Assembly: GCA_900757415.1 (NCBI GenBank)
Contig: CAAENU010000126.1
Location: forward strand, 1 to 9,161
Direction: 5' to 3'
From: an uncultured Oscillospiraceae bacterium
GTDB taxonomy: Bacteria; Bacillota; Clostridia; Oscillospirales; Oscillospiraceae
Length of the DNA stretch: 9,161 nucleotides
The translations under genes were made by a program, and so were the position numbers. The stretch's first letter is position 1; every line of letters starts with the position of its first letter. The notes below the pieces were generated by a model. The model saw nothing but the letters and a program-made list of their open reading frames with translations. It did not search any database and had not been told where the DNA came from. Shown here piece by piece: positions 1 through 5,247 of this stretch.

Positions 1-1
1 C

Positions 2-238
2 CGCCTTGTGGCCGAATTTGCCGACGGCCAGCGCCTCACCTTTGACGGCCTCACCGAGCAGCAAGCACAAGACCGCATGGAGGCGGCGCAGGCACAACAC
101 GGCGATATATGCTGGTATGACGGCGTGACCGATCAGCACTACGAAAACGGAAAATATTATAAGCTCGCCCCGCAGCCGCCGGAGATCATCGTGATCGACC
201 TGACAGACTGCCCGGACGAGCCGGAAAAGGAGGATTGA
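2..238 (+). CDS. Hypothetical phage-type protein, 5' end outside the window
   Basis: The reading frame is open from the window edge (first full codon at 2) to a TGA at 236-238. A GTG at 8 could be a start, but its ribosome binding site would lie outside the window, so I treat the gene as partial. About 78 residues are visible: a segment starting VAEFADGQRLTFDGLT, a helical stretch rich in Q, A and E, the motif WYDGVTDQHY followed by NGKYYKL, and a Pro- and acid-rich tail. There are no Cys clusters, no membrane segment and no recognised catalytic motif. It resembles short accessory proteins seen in Clostridia phages, but I cannot name the family or a function. The stop lies 2 bases before the next start, and that gene's ribosome binding site sits inside this gene's last codons, so the two are co-transcribed. 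Confidence 0.7.
   Translation, partial: RLVAEFADGQRLTFDGLTEQQAQDRMEAAQAQHGDICWYDGVTDQHYENGKYYKLAPQPPEIIVIDLTDCPDEPEKED
225..233 (+). promoter_or_regulatory. Ribosome binding site setting the start of the RHH gene
   Basis: AAAAGGAGG lies 7 bases before the ATG at 241. The in-frame TTG at 235 would be only 1 base from it, too close to be used, so ATG 241 is chosen. Confidence 0.8.
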
Positions 239-240
239 CC

Positions 241-456
241 ATGCCCATACCCGAAAGCAAGCGCCGCAACAACGACATTTACAACGCCAAATGCGACCGC
301 ATCAGCGCCCGCCCCATTAAGCCCATCGGCAACGCTATCCGCGCCGCTGCCAAGGCCGCCGGGCAGAGCGTACAGGCGTATGTGCTGCAAGCCTGCGAAG
401 AACGCATGAAGCGCGAGGGACGCCCGCTGGAGCTTGACAGTCCCGCCGACGAATAA
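241..456 (+). CDS. Small ribbon-helix-helix (Arc-like) DNA-binding protein
   Basis: A 71-residue protein. A short basic N-terminus leads into YNAKCDRISAR (about residues 14-24, the likely DNA-contacting beta strand), then a helix around IGNAIRAAAKAAG (29-41) and a second helix around SVQAYVLQACEERMKREG (43-60). This matches the ribbon-helix-helix layout of Arc/MetJ-type proteins, in which dimers insert the strand into the DNA major groove. Closely similar small proteins with a YNAK...DRI start are common in Clostridia mobile elements. The role is inferred: a transcriptional repressor or the antitoxin half of a toxin-antitoxin pair. No toxin gene follows, because a terminator comes next. The gene shares a transcript with the acidic protein before it. 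Confidence 0.8.
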   Translation: MPIPESKRRNNDIYNAKCDRISARPIKPIGNAIRAAAKAAGQSVQAYVLQACEERMKREGRPLELDSPADE

Positions 457-488
457 CACAAATCCGACTTGCTATCGTGCAGAACAAA

Positions 489-532
489 GCCCCGGCAGAC
501 CGTACCAAAACGGCCCGCCGGGGCATTTTTAT
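489..532 (+). terminator. Strong intrinsic terminator between convergent operons
   Basis: A perfect 8-bp stem GCCCCGGC (489-496) / GCCGGGGC (517-524) encloses an inner 4-bp stem CCGT (500-503) / ACGG (510-513) and is followed by ATTTTTAT. This is a classical Rho-independent terminator for the plus-strand pair ending at 456. Read on the minus strand the same hairpin is followed by TTTGTTCT, a weaker T-tract, so it may also stop transcription arriving from the right. That would make it a shared terminator of two convergent operons. Confidence 0.88.
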
Positions 533-642
533 CTTCTCTTGCTGCTGTACAGGTATCTGCACCGCCGCCGGAGCGCTTTTCGCCTCGCTCTCCGCACAAA
601 AAGCCGCCTCATGCCCTCCACCAGCTTATCCACAAAATCCAC
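529..642 (-). CDS. Possible very small basic protein (weak)
   Basis: A minus-strand GTG at 642 is preceded by GGGAGG with 8 bases of spacing. It opens a 37-residue frame whose C-terminal two thirds are extremely Arg-rich (MRRLFVRRARRKALRRRC). The TAA at 529-531 falls just before the shared terminator hairpin, as expected for the last gene of the minus-strand operon. The same frame is open upstream to 846, with a TTG at 786 that would give 85 residues, but that start has no ribosome binding site. No family is recognised, and the Arg-rich composition can also arise by chance in GC-rich DNA. I consider it possible but unproven. Confidence 0.3.
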   Translation of the reverse strand: MDFVDKLVEGMRRLFVRRARRKALRRRCRYLYSSKRR

Positions 643-849
643 GGTCTTTTCCTCCCATTCGCAAATTGTTTTTCCAGAGCCGCCCCGACGATCACGGAAA
701 CCCTTTCGCGCCACGCGCGAAGTCTTGAAAAACTTGTTCCTATAAGGCCGGTTTTCCTGTTCCGCCGCCGTGGTGTTCCGGTGCAAGATCAGTCGGCAAA
801 GCAGCCCTTGCTCAGCCCCGCCGGACGGCCCAAAATTTTTTGCCGCTTA
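643..849. other. Sparse region after the sigma-fold regulator gene
   Basis: This stretch lies between the end of the sigma-fold regulator gene and the weak small ORF. I see no convincing gene and no clear -35/-10 pair. It holds one short inverted repeat, TTCGCGC (705-711) / GCGCGAA (715-721), with a 3-base loop. If the regulator gene at 850 is a late-type activator, a target site could lie near here, but the sequence alone does not show one. Confidence 0.4.
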
Positions 850-1332
850 TTATGTACGCGCGCGCGACGCGCGACGGGCCAGCGCCTCCGCTTCCGGCAG
901 CTCCTCCAGCACCTCGCCCAGCCGCTCCATTGCTCTTGTGTGCCAATCGCGGGCCGTGCTGTCCGCCGTCCCAAGTCTCGCGCTGATCTTCGCCCAACTG
1001 TACCCACGCACATAGCGCATCACAATGACCTCTTTGTACTTACCGTTCAGCGCGTCCAGACAGGCACGAATACAGGCTTCATCCCCGGACAAAACCCGCT
1101 CCGTCTCCGCGATCTCCGCCAGCCGCTCGCTCACGCCGTTTTCCAGCGCCCGCAGCCCGCTTTCCTCCGTCGGCTTTCCCGGCGACGAGCCGCGCGGCAT
1201 TCCGTCACACGCCAGCCCCCGCAGTCCGTAATAATTGCCCTCCAATTCCGCCCGCTCCTGCCGCAGCAGGCGCAGCATCCCCGGAATTGCCTTGTAGTAC
1301 AGGGCTATGTGCTTCACGCTGCCATACCGCAT
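850..1332 (-). CDS. Sigma-70 region 4-like phage regulator (ArpU/RinA-type)
   Basis: A 160-residue protein. The start is ATG 1332, with AGGAGG 6 bases upstream. The frame stays open further up (to 1434) but without a ribosome binding site. Residues 33-57 (from GNYYGLRG through DGMPRGSSPGKPT) match the linker typical of ArpU/RinA/DUF1492-type phage regulators. Residues about 95-142 form a sigma-70 region 4 helix-turn-helix: LNGKYKEVIVMRYVRGYSW, then AKISARLG, then the recognition helix around STARDWHTRAMERL. Such proteins usually sit at the end of the early operon of Firmicutes phages and are thought to turn on late genes, sometimes acting like small sigma factors. The position here, last clear gene of the minus-strand operon, fits. 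The C-terminal tail is Arg/Ala-rich and encoded by a CG-repeat-like stretch near 855-875. Confidence 0.85.
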   Translation of the reverse strand: MRYGSVKHIALYYKAIPGMLRLLRQERAELEGNYYGLRGLACDGMPRGSSPGKPTEESGLRALENGVSERLAEIAETERVLSGDEACIRACLDALNGKYKEVIVMRYVRGYSWAKISARLGTADSTARDWHTRAMERLGEVLEELPEAEALARRASRART

Positions 1333-1381
1333 CCGTCGCCTCCTGTTCTTGGCTCCGCGCCAAATCTCCTTGCCTGTGGTG

Positions 1382-2014
1382 TCAATCCAGCGTTTTCCCG
1401 AAGATCGGCTCTTTCGCGTCGCTCTCGTCCACATCCACCGGCTCGCCGAGAATATCCGTCATACGCCGGGCCAGCATATTGTAGCCGAACCAGTCCCCAC
1501 CCTCGGCCCACTCGTTAAACTGCCGGAATACGTCCTCCGTGGCGCGGACGGTCTCATTCAGCCGCTCCAAGCCAAAACCGAGGGCCTGACGCGCCCCCAG
1601 CGCATAGCATTTCACTACGATCTCCGCCGCTTCCCGCCGTTCGCCCAGCAAGGCCCAATCCCGGTTGCTTTTCGGTGCTTTTGACGCGGGCAGCACAAAA
1701 TTCTCCGTCAGCAGCCCCTCCAGCTCCTCGTTCAGCTTCTTTTTCGCCCGCTCCATGCCCACGCCGCGCTTGTTGACGGCAAACCGCTCCAACGCGCCGT
1801 TTGCGGCATTGATCACGCGGTCAAGCCGGTCTTTCCCGATGCCGTAGCGGTCATGCAGCGCAACCATGAAGCACAGGGAGATCACATGGCCCGCCGCCTC
1901 CCGGTTTTTCTCCACCCGCTCGCTCTCCGGCGTTTTTCCCTGCAGATAGCGCGTCTGCGCCTGACGTGCCGCGTTGGTGCCAAAATGCGCCGGGATATGC
2001 TTATTTCTCCTCAT
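1382..2014 (-). CDS. Helical phage protein with an internally duplicated motif
   Basis: A 210-residue protein. The start is ATG 2014, with GGAGG 7 bases before it. It overlaps the end of the preceding zinc-ribbon gene by 14 bases. It is probably mostly alpha-helical and has no membrane segment or Cys pair. Residues 38-78 and 127-166 look like two copies of one unit: both begin REAA, continue with a hydrophobic helix, reach YGIGKDRL (57-64) or LGFGLERL (145-152), and end ALERF or VFRQF. The G-x-G-x-x-RL pattern resembles small Firmicutes phage proteins of unknown function that carry a single copy. It lies in the early operon between the zinc-ribbon gene and the sigma-fold regulator, 49 bases before the latter. 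No function can be assigned. The C-terminus is acidic (DVDESDAKE). Confidence 0.75.
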   Translation of the reverse strand: MRRNKHIPAHFGTNAARQAQTRYLQGKTPESERVEKNREAAGHVISLCFMVALHDRYGIGKDRLDRVINAANGALERFAVNKRGVGMERAKKKLNEELEGLLTENFVLPASKAPKSNRDWALLGERREAAEIVVKCYALGARQALGFGLERLNETVRATEDVFRQFNEWAEGGDWFGYNMLARRMTDILGEPVDVDESDAKEPIFGKTLD

Positions 2015-2330
2015 GCTCCGCCTCCAGCTTCCCGCAGAACCGCCCGCACATGGGGCAGAACTCCGCGCACAGTACATTCAGCCCGCCGCCCCGCGCCGTG
2101 CTGTCCATCACAAGGCGGGGCCTGCCGTCCTCGCCGTATTCCAGCCAGAACGCCGTGCCGTCCACGGTCTCCAGCTTTTGGTGCCGCTGGCACAGGCCGC
2201 ACACGGGCATTTCCTTCCGTTTCTGCTCCCTGTCCTCGAACCACGCCAGCTTTGCAAGGGCCACCTCGTAGCCCCTGCTGGAATACACGCGCCCGTCTTT
2301 GTCGTAGTGCGTCAGCCGTTTTTTCCACAT
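2001..2330 (-). CDS. Small zinc-ribbon-like protein
   Basis: A 109-residue protein. The start is ATG 2330, with AGGAGGT 6 bases upstream, and it overlaps the 3' end of the DUF1064 gene by 19 bases. The N-terminus MWKKRLTHYDKDGRVY is followed by a helix YEVALAKLAWFEDREQKR. Cys pairs are C44/C47 (CGLC), then C88, C92, C95 and C99, including the zinc-knuckle-like FCPMCGR. The arrangement suggests a structural zinc site in a small phage accessory protein that may bind DNA or another protein. Proteins starting like this one, with a Y-x-x-A-x-x-K-L-A-x-x-E-D segment, recur in Clostridia phages without a known role. A longer in-frame extension to 2624 exists, but it lacks a ribosome binding site and lies antisense-like over the nuclease gene in another frame. 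Confidence 0.8.
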   Translation of the reverse strand: MWKKRLTHYDKDGRVYSSRGYEVALAKLAWFEDREQKRKEMPVCGLCQRHQKLETVDGTAFWLEYGEDGRPRLVMDSTARGGGLNVLCAEFCPMCGRFCGKLEAEHEEK

Positions 2331-2836
2331 GATGATACCTCCTCCGCCAGCTCCCGCCAGCGTTTGATTTCTTCCTTGTCCTCCGCCGTGATGATCTCCG
2401 TAAATTTCCAGCCCGCCGGACGGGCAATCAGCTCCAGAAACACCCGCCGCCGTACAGGATAATCCCGCTGCATCCGCCGGACAAACTTGCTCTTGATCTC
2501 CACGATCTCCACGGTGCCGTCGGCATAGGTCAGCCGGAAATCCGCCGTGTACTGAACGCTCCGCAGCTTCACGCCGTTGTATTCCCCCGCCGGGAACAGC
2601 AGAAAGCATGGGTGCGCTTCCCACTTCACGATCTCTCCGCGCCCTACCTTTGGCGCAACGGTGCCGACGTAGTATTCATACTCGCCCCGACTGTCAAATT
2701 TCAGCCCGGACATGGCAGCGGCACGGGCCGCCGCCGTCACGGTGTCGCCCCGCTTTTTCCCGCGCCCGGCAAGCTGTGCCTCTGCCTGCGCCCGGTAACG
2801 CGGCGGCAGATCGGATAGCTCCAGCCGGTACGCCAT
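2312..2836 (-). CDS. DUF1064 phage protein, putative PD-(D/E)XK nuclease
   Basis: A 174-residue protein with its ATG at 2836, directly after the stop of the HD gene (TGAATG). DUF1064 proteins are common in tailed phages of Firmicutes and have a predicted restriction-endonuclease-like fold; a role in recombination or DNA-end processing is suspected but not established. The visible nuclease-like core is FDSRGEYEYY (47-56, Glu52), YTADFRLTY (96-104, Asp99) and VEIVEIKSK (109-117, with Glu113 and Lys115 as the E-x-K pair). The basic N-terminus (GRGKKRGD) and helical C-terminus frame this core. All three expected acidic and Lys positions are present, so the enzyme could be active. It sits between an HD protein and a zinc-ribbon protein in the early operon. 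Confidence 0.85.
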   Translation of the reverse strand: MAYRLELSDLPPRYRAQAEAQLAGRGKKRGDTVTAAARAAAMSGLKFDSRGEYEYYVGTVAPKVGRGEIVKWEAHPCFLLFPAGEYNGVKLRSVQYTADFRLTYADGTVEIVEIKSKFVRRMQRDYPVRRRVFLELIARPAGWKFTEIITAEDKEEIKRWRELAEEVSSCGKNG

Positions 2837-3370
2837 TCACAGCACCTCTTCGTTCTTTTCTCTCTGCGTCGCTATCATGTCCGCGTAATGCAGCTCCAGC
2901 ACAAGCGGCGTTCTTTCCATGGCGGCATTCAGCGCACGGCTCCCTCCACGGAAAGCATCGTCATACGCGCCCATGTGCCAGCGGATGGCAAGGGCCTCGT
3001 CGTCCGTCAGCTCCATGTGCTTCATCACGAGATAGACAGACTTCTCACCGTGTCCCATGGGCATCTGATCTTTCACGGTGCAGTCGGGATATTCCCCGGC
3101 ATAGTAGTTCGCCTTGCACACGTCATGCAGCAGCGCCACGATGGCCTGCGTCTGCGGCGAATACAGACCGCGCAGATTGAAATTCCCCAGCAGGGCATAA
3201 TACACATTCAGGCTGTGCTTCACCAGCCCGCCGGGATAGGCCCCGTGAAACCGTGTGCTGGCCGGAGCCGTGAAGAAATCCGTGCTTTTCAGCCACTCCA
3301 GCAGCTTGTCCGCGCCCGGCCTCGTCACCTGTGACAGAAAAATTTGCTCGAAGCGTTCGGCATCGTTCAT
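2837..3370 (-). CDS. HD-domain phosphohydrolase
   Basis: A 177-residue protein starting at ATG 3370. It carries the HD metal-dependent phosphohydrolase signature: His52 in GGLVKHSLNV, the HD pair His82-Asp83 in ALLHDVCK, a His107 region (MGHGEKS), His132 (RWHMGAYD) and Asp164 in HYADMIA. The spacing is close to the HD domain of YhaM-type 3'-5' exonucleases, but the OB-fold part of YhaM is missing, so this is a stand-alone HD domain. The substrate is unknown; nucleotides or nucleic acid are likely given the replication and recombination neighbours. The gene starts 2 bases after the stop of the HUH Rep gene, and its own stop abuts the DUF1064 start, so translation is probably coupled. Confidence 0.87.
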   Translation of the reverse strand: MNDAERFEQIFLSQVTRPGADKLLEWLKSTDFFTAPASTRFHGAYPGGLVKHSLNVYYALLGNFNLRGLYSPQTQAIVALLHDVCKANYYAGEYPDCTVKDQMPMGHGEKSVYLVMKHMELTDDEALAIRWHMGAYDDAFRGGSRALNAAMERTPLVLELHYADMIATQREKNEEVL

Positions 3371-3372
3371 TT

Positions 3373-4227
3373 TCATTTCCTCCTTGGTCGATATATATTT
3401 CCTCGCCCGTGCCAGCACTCGGCGCGGCGCAAGATCACAACGGTATGCCGCTGCCCGGCGTTACTCACCTTGGTTTCCACGCGGTTGAGCGTGTAGCCGG
3501 GGTATTTCTGCTCCCAAAACGCAGCGTCGTCTATGTACACGGTGCTGGCCTCCTCCAGCTTTTTGCGGCTCCACTTGGTATCGTTTGGCGGCGGTGTCTT
3601 GGGCTTTTCCAGTCCACGGCTCTGCCGCCAGCTTCGGGCGCACCGTTTGTTCTTGTTGATATATTTTACAAGGCCCTCCACGCTTCCGTGGTCAACAGTG
3701 AGATATTCCCCTCGTGTTAGGCCAATGCTGTTTCCGTTCTTATCGCTCCACAGCTCCTCCAGCACGTCACGGGTCAATCCCTCTGTGTGCTGGATGATCG
3801 CGTGGTGATGATGGCGACCACAGATCGTCCCGTCTGCCATCACCGTCGTGTATTCCGTGGCGGCTACCCACTTTGGGCGCTCCACGCCGTTCTTATCGCA
3901 CCAGCGATACACCCGCTTGATGTAATTCGTCCAGTCCATATCCGCCCGCTTGGTGTCTCCCGGCGCTGGCAGATGATCGTCGTCATAGGTTCCCGTCCAT
4001 GAGAAGTCGCCCTTTCCGAAGTTTGCGTTTACAAGCTGCACATGGTATCTCTTGGAGCGGTTGTCGTTGTAGGTCTGCTGGGCGAGGGTACAGGCTTCTT
4101 TCTTCTTTGCTCTCCGGCTCGCCTTGTGCTGCTTTGGTGTCACGGGGTACAGATCAACCTCCATGTACCCCGCCGTGGCGTAGTCCTTGCCGCAGATATG
4201 CTTTTGTTCCCGATAATACAGGCTCAT
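3373..4227 (-). CDS. HUH rolling-circle Rep-like protein
   Basis: A 284-residue protein. The start is ATG 4227, with GGAGG 9 bases upstream; an in-frame ATG at 4287 lacks a ribosome binding site. It has the layout of HUH replication initiators, which nick one DNA strand through a tyrosine. Motif 1-like FSWTGTYDDDHLP lies at 75-87. The metal-binding His run is GRHHHHAII (137-145, His140 and His142 as the likely HUH pair). The Tyr motif is VEGLVKYINKNKR (183-195, Tyr189 as the candidate nucleophile; one Tyr, with Lys192 and Lys194 nearby). The C-terminal part SWRQSRGLEKPK and onward is typical of a Firmicutes group annotated as rolling-circle replication-associated proteins. No helicase domain is fused. 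The upstream region is packed with inverted repeats, fitting a self-recognised origin. Alternatives are a nickase for mobilisation or a domesticated Rep. Confidence 0.85.
   Translation of the reverse strand: MSLYYREQKHICGKDYATAGYMEVDLYPVTPKQHKASRRAKKKEACTLAQQTYNDNRSKRYHVQLVNANFGKGDFSWTGTYDDDHLPAPGDTKRADMDWTNYIKRVYRWCDKNGVERPKWVAATEYTTVMADGTICGRHHHHAIIQHTEGLTRDVLEELWSDKNGNSIGLTRGEYLTVDHGSVEGLVKYINKNKRCARSWRQSRGLEKPKTPPPNDTKWSRKKLEEASTVYIDDAAFWEQKYPGYTLNRVETKVSNAGQRHTVVILRRAECWHGRGNIYRPRRK
3379..3385 (-). promoter_or_regulatory. Ribosome binding site deciding the HD gene start
   Basis: AAGGAGG on the minus strand. The first ATG (3376) is only 2 bases away, while the second in-frame ATG (3370) is 8 bases away. 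The second is therefore the likely start, even though the first would give the usual ATGA overlap with the upstream gene. Confidence 0.7.
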
Positions 4228-4274
4228 GCGGCCACGCCTCCCTCGTTTTTGCGTGTATGCGCCGTCACCGGCTT

Positions 4275-4303
4275 GCATACGGGCCATTTCAACAGTCGTA
4301 TGC
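4275..4303. repeat. 7-bp inverted repeat with 15-base spacer
   Basis: GCATACG (4275-4281) pairs with CGTATGC (4297-4303). It lies between the palindrome cluster and the Rep-like start codon. It could be a hairpin in the mRNA leader or a two-site protein-binding element. Confidence 0.6.
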
Positions 4304-4346
4304 CGTCAGGCACACCCCTGTTTCATGGCTTGTCCCTTAACTTACT

Positions 4347-4360
4347 GCTGGTATACCAGC
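4347..4360. repeat. Perfect 14-bp palindrome GCTGGTATACCAGC
   Basis: An uninterrupted dyad with a central TATA. It has the size and symmetry of an operator for a dimeric repressor or of a Rep-binding site. It lies 120 bases before the Rep-like start codon. Confidence 0.75.
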
Positions 4361-4363
4361 CCA

Positions 4364-4383
4364 TTGCGGCCCCTCGGCCGCAA
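4364..4383. repeat. 8-bp stem-loop with 4-base loop
   Basis: TTGCGGCC (4364-4371), loop CCTC, GGCCGCAA (4376-4383). It starts 3 bases after the 14-bp palindrome. There is no T-tract on either side, so it is not an intrinsic terminator. Confidence 0.75.
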
Positions 4384-4394
4384 CAGAAATTCTC

Positions 4395-4409
4395 TCCGGC
4401 ACCGCCGGA
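4395..4409. repeat. 6-bp stem-loop with 3-base loop
   Basis: TCCGGC (4395-4400), loop ACC, GCCGGA (4404-4409). It is the third hairpin in a row in the intergenic region. Confidence 0.6.
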
Positions 4410-4436
4410 AACAGGTCTCGCTTCAACCGGCAAGGC

Positions 4437-4469
4437 CGCGCCGCTCTCACGGCGCGACCGCATCCGGTC
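4437..4469. repeat. Two adjacent stem-loops
   Basis: CGCGCCG (4437-4443), loop CTCTCA, CGGCGCG (4450-4456) forms a 7-bp stem. It is followed at once, sharing one base, by GACCG (4456-4460), loop CATC, CGGTC (4465-4469). Both end just before the stop codon of the DIPY methyltransferase gene. Confidence 0.65.
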
Positions 4470-4470
4470 G

Positions 4471-5247
4471 TCAGATTGTCGTTGTCTCCGTCAAGATCGG
4501 TGCGAGCATCTTTTCTCTCGCCGCCTCGTAGAAACTCTTGTCCACCTCAAACCCGTAGGCGCTGCGCCCCAGCTCGTAGGCGGCGCGTAATGTGGTGCCG
4601 CTCCCGGCCACCGGGTCGATCACCACGTCGCCGGGGTCTGTGAACACTTCGATCAGGCGTTTCAACACGCCCACCGGCTTTTGCGTGGGATGTATCTTCG
4701 GGTACTCCTTTCGGCTGTCCCGCTCCCAGCGGAACCAGTCAAAAACCATGTGCTTTCCGCCGTCCTCGCCGACGTTGCGGAACTTCGGCAGCTTGTCCCG
4801 GTAGAGGACGACCGCAAATTCCGTCGCGCCCACGATCTTCATGTTGGCTTTTAACACCTGCGCGGAATAGTTCTTGCAGAAAAATAGCGGATAGCTTTTT
4901 GCAAATCCGTACCGCTTTCCGTACTCGATCACGGTCTGCATCTGCTCAAAGGCACAGAACACGATCATGGCCGGGGCCTGTCCCTTTTCCTTTGGCTCTT
5001 TCTTCAACAGCCTGTTGCAGAAGTGCATATACTCTGCGATCTTGAACGTACCGTCCGTGTGGAAAAAGCTCTGCTTTGCCAGCTTGCTTTCCCCGTTCTT
5101 GTTGTCGCCGCCCTGATACCACATGGGATTGCTTGCATAGGCATCCGCGCCGATGTTGTATGGGATGTCCGCGATTACAAGCTGGGCTTTCGGCACATTG
5201 TACCGCTTGAAATTCTGGAAATTATCGTGGTATAGCTCACATTTCAT
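4471..5247 (-). CDS. Phage DNA methyltransferase, beta class, DIPY motif
   Basis: A 258-residue S-adenosylmethionine-dependent DNA methyltransferase. The catalytic motif IV (DIPYNIG, 27-33) comes first and the cofactor-binding motif I (DPVAGSGTT, 211-219) comes near the C-terminus, the order of beta-class N6-adenine/N4-cytosine enzymes. HPTQKPVGVLKRLIE (186-200) is the conserved helix before motif I. DIPY replaces the usual DPPY. As I recall, this variant is shared by a widespread Firmicutes phage family that also contains the SNPMWY and GDNKNGES segments seen here, so it is probably functional. The target sequence cannot be read from the gene. The start is ATG 5247, which overlaps the preceding gene's stop as ATGA; GGGAG precedes it. 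Likely roles are protection from host restriction or marking phage DNA. Confidence 0.9.
   Translation of the reverse strand: MKCELYHDNFQNFKRYNVPKAQLVIADIPYNIGADAYASNPMWYQGGDNKNGESKLAKQSFFHTDGTFKIAEYMHFCNRLLKKEPKEKGQAPAMIVFCAFEQMQTVIEYGKRYGFAKSYPLFFCKNYSAQVLKANMKIVGATEFAVVLYRDKLPKFRNVGEDGGKHMVFDWFRWERDSRKEYPKIHPTQKPVGVLKRLIEVFTDPGDVVIDPVAGSGTTLRAAYELGRSAYGFEVDKSFYEAAREKMLAPILTETTTI

Larger units (their letters stand above)
4228..4470. other. Intergenic inverted-repeat cluster, candidate replication origin or leader
   Basis: At 243 bases this is the longest gap inside the otherwise tightly packed minus-strand operon. It separates the DIPY methyltransferase gene from the HUH Rep-like gene. It contains at least six inverted repeats in about 195 bases (4275-4469), none followed by a T-tract. 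I see no good -35/-10 pair on the minus strand. Rolling-circle Rep proteins commonly nick at a hairpin close to their own gene, so this is the natural place for a double-strand origin. A structured mRNA leader controlling Rep translation is the main alternative. The origin role is inference from position and structure. Confidence 0.5.

Noticed and set aside
469..1518. Long plus-strand open frame of 349 codons
   Set aside because: It lies antisense to the sigma-fold regulator and part of the duplicated-motif gene. Its composition is rich in Arg, Pro, His and Ser, with no domain and no ribosome binding site. It is a by-product of GC-rich third positions on the other strand.
2331..2624. N-terminal extension of the 109-residue zinc-ribbon gene
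   Set aside because: It reads a shifted frame through the DUF1064 gene. ATG 2330 has an excellent AGGAGGT upstream.
3373..4227. IS200/IS605-type HUH transposase
   Set aside because: The protein is about twice the usual length of those transposases, its C-terminal part is Rep-like, and no TnpB-like gene or element ends were seen.
4228..4287. Longer start for the Rep-like protein at ATG 4287
   Set aside because: No ribosome binding site precedes it and it would run over the inverted repeat at 4275-4303. ATG 4227 has GGAGG at usable spacing.
4364..4469. Intrinsic terminators after the DIPY methyltransferase gene
   Set aside because: The stem-loops have no T-tract on either strand, so they are not classical Rho-independent terminators.
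4042..4590. Plus-strand open frame across the inverted-repeat region
   Set aside because: It spans the ends of two well-supported minus-strand genes and the intergenic hairpins, and its translation has no recognisable domain.
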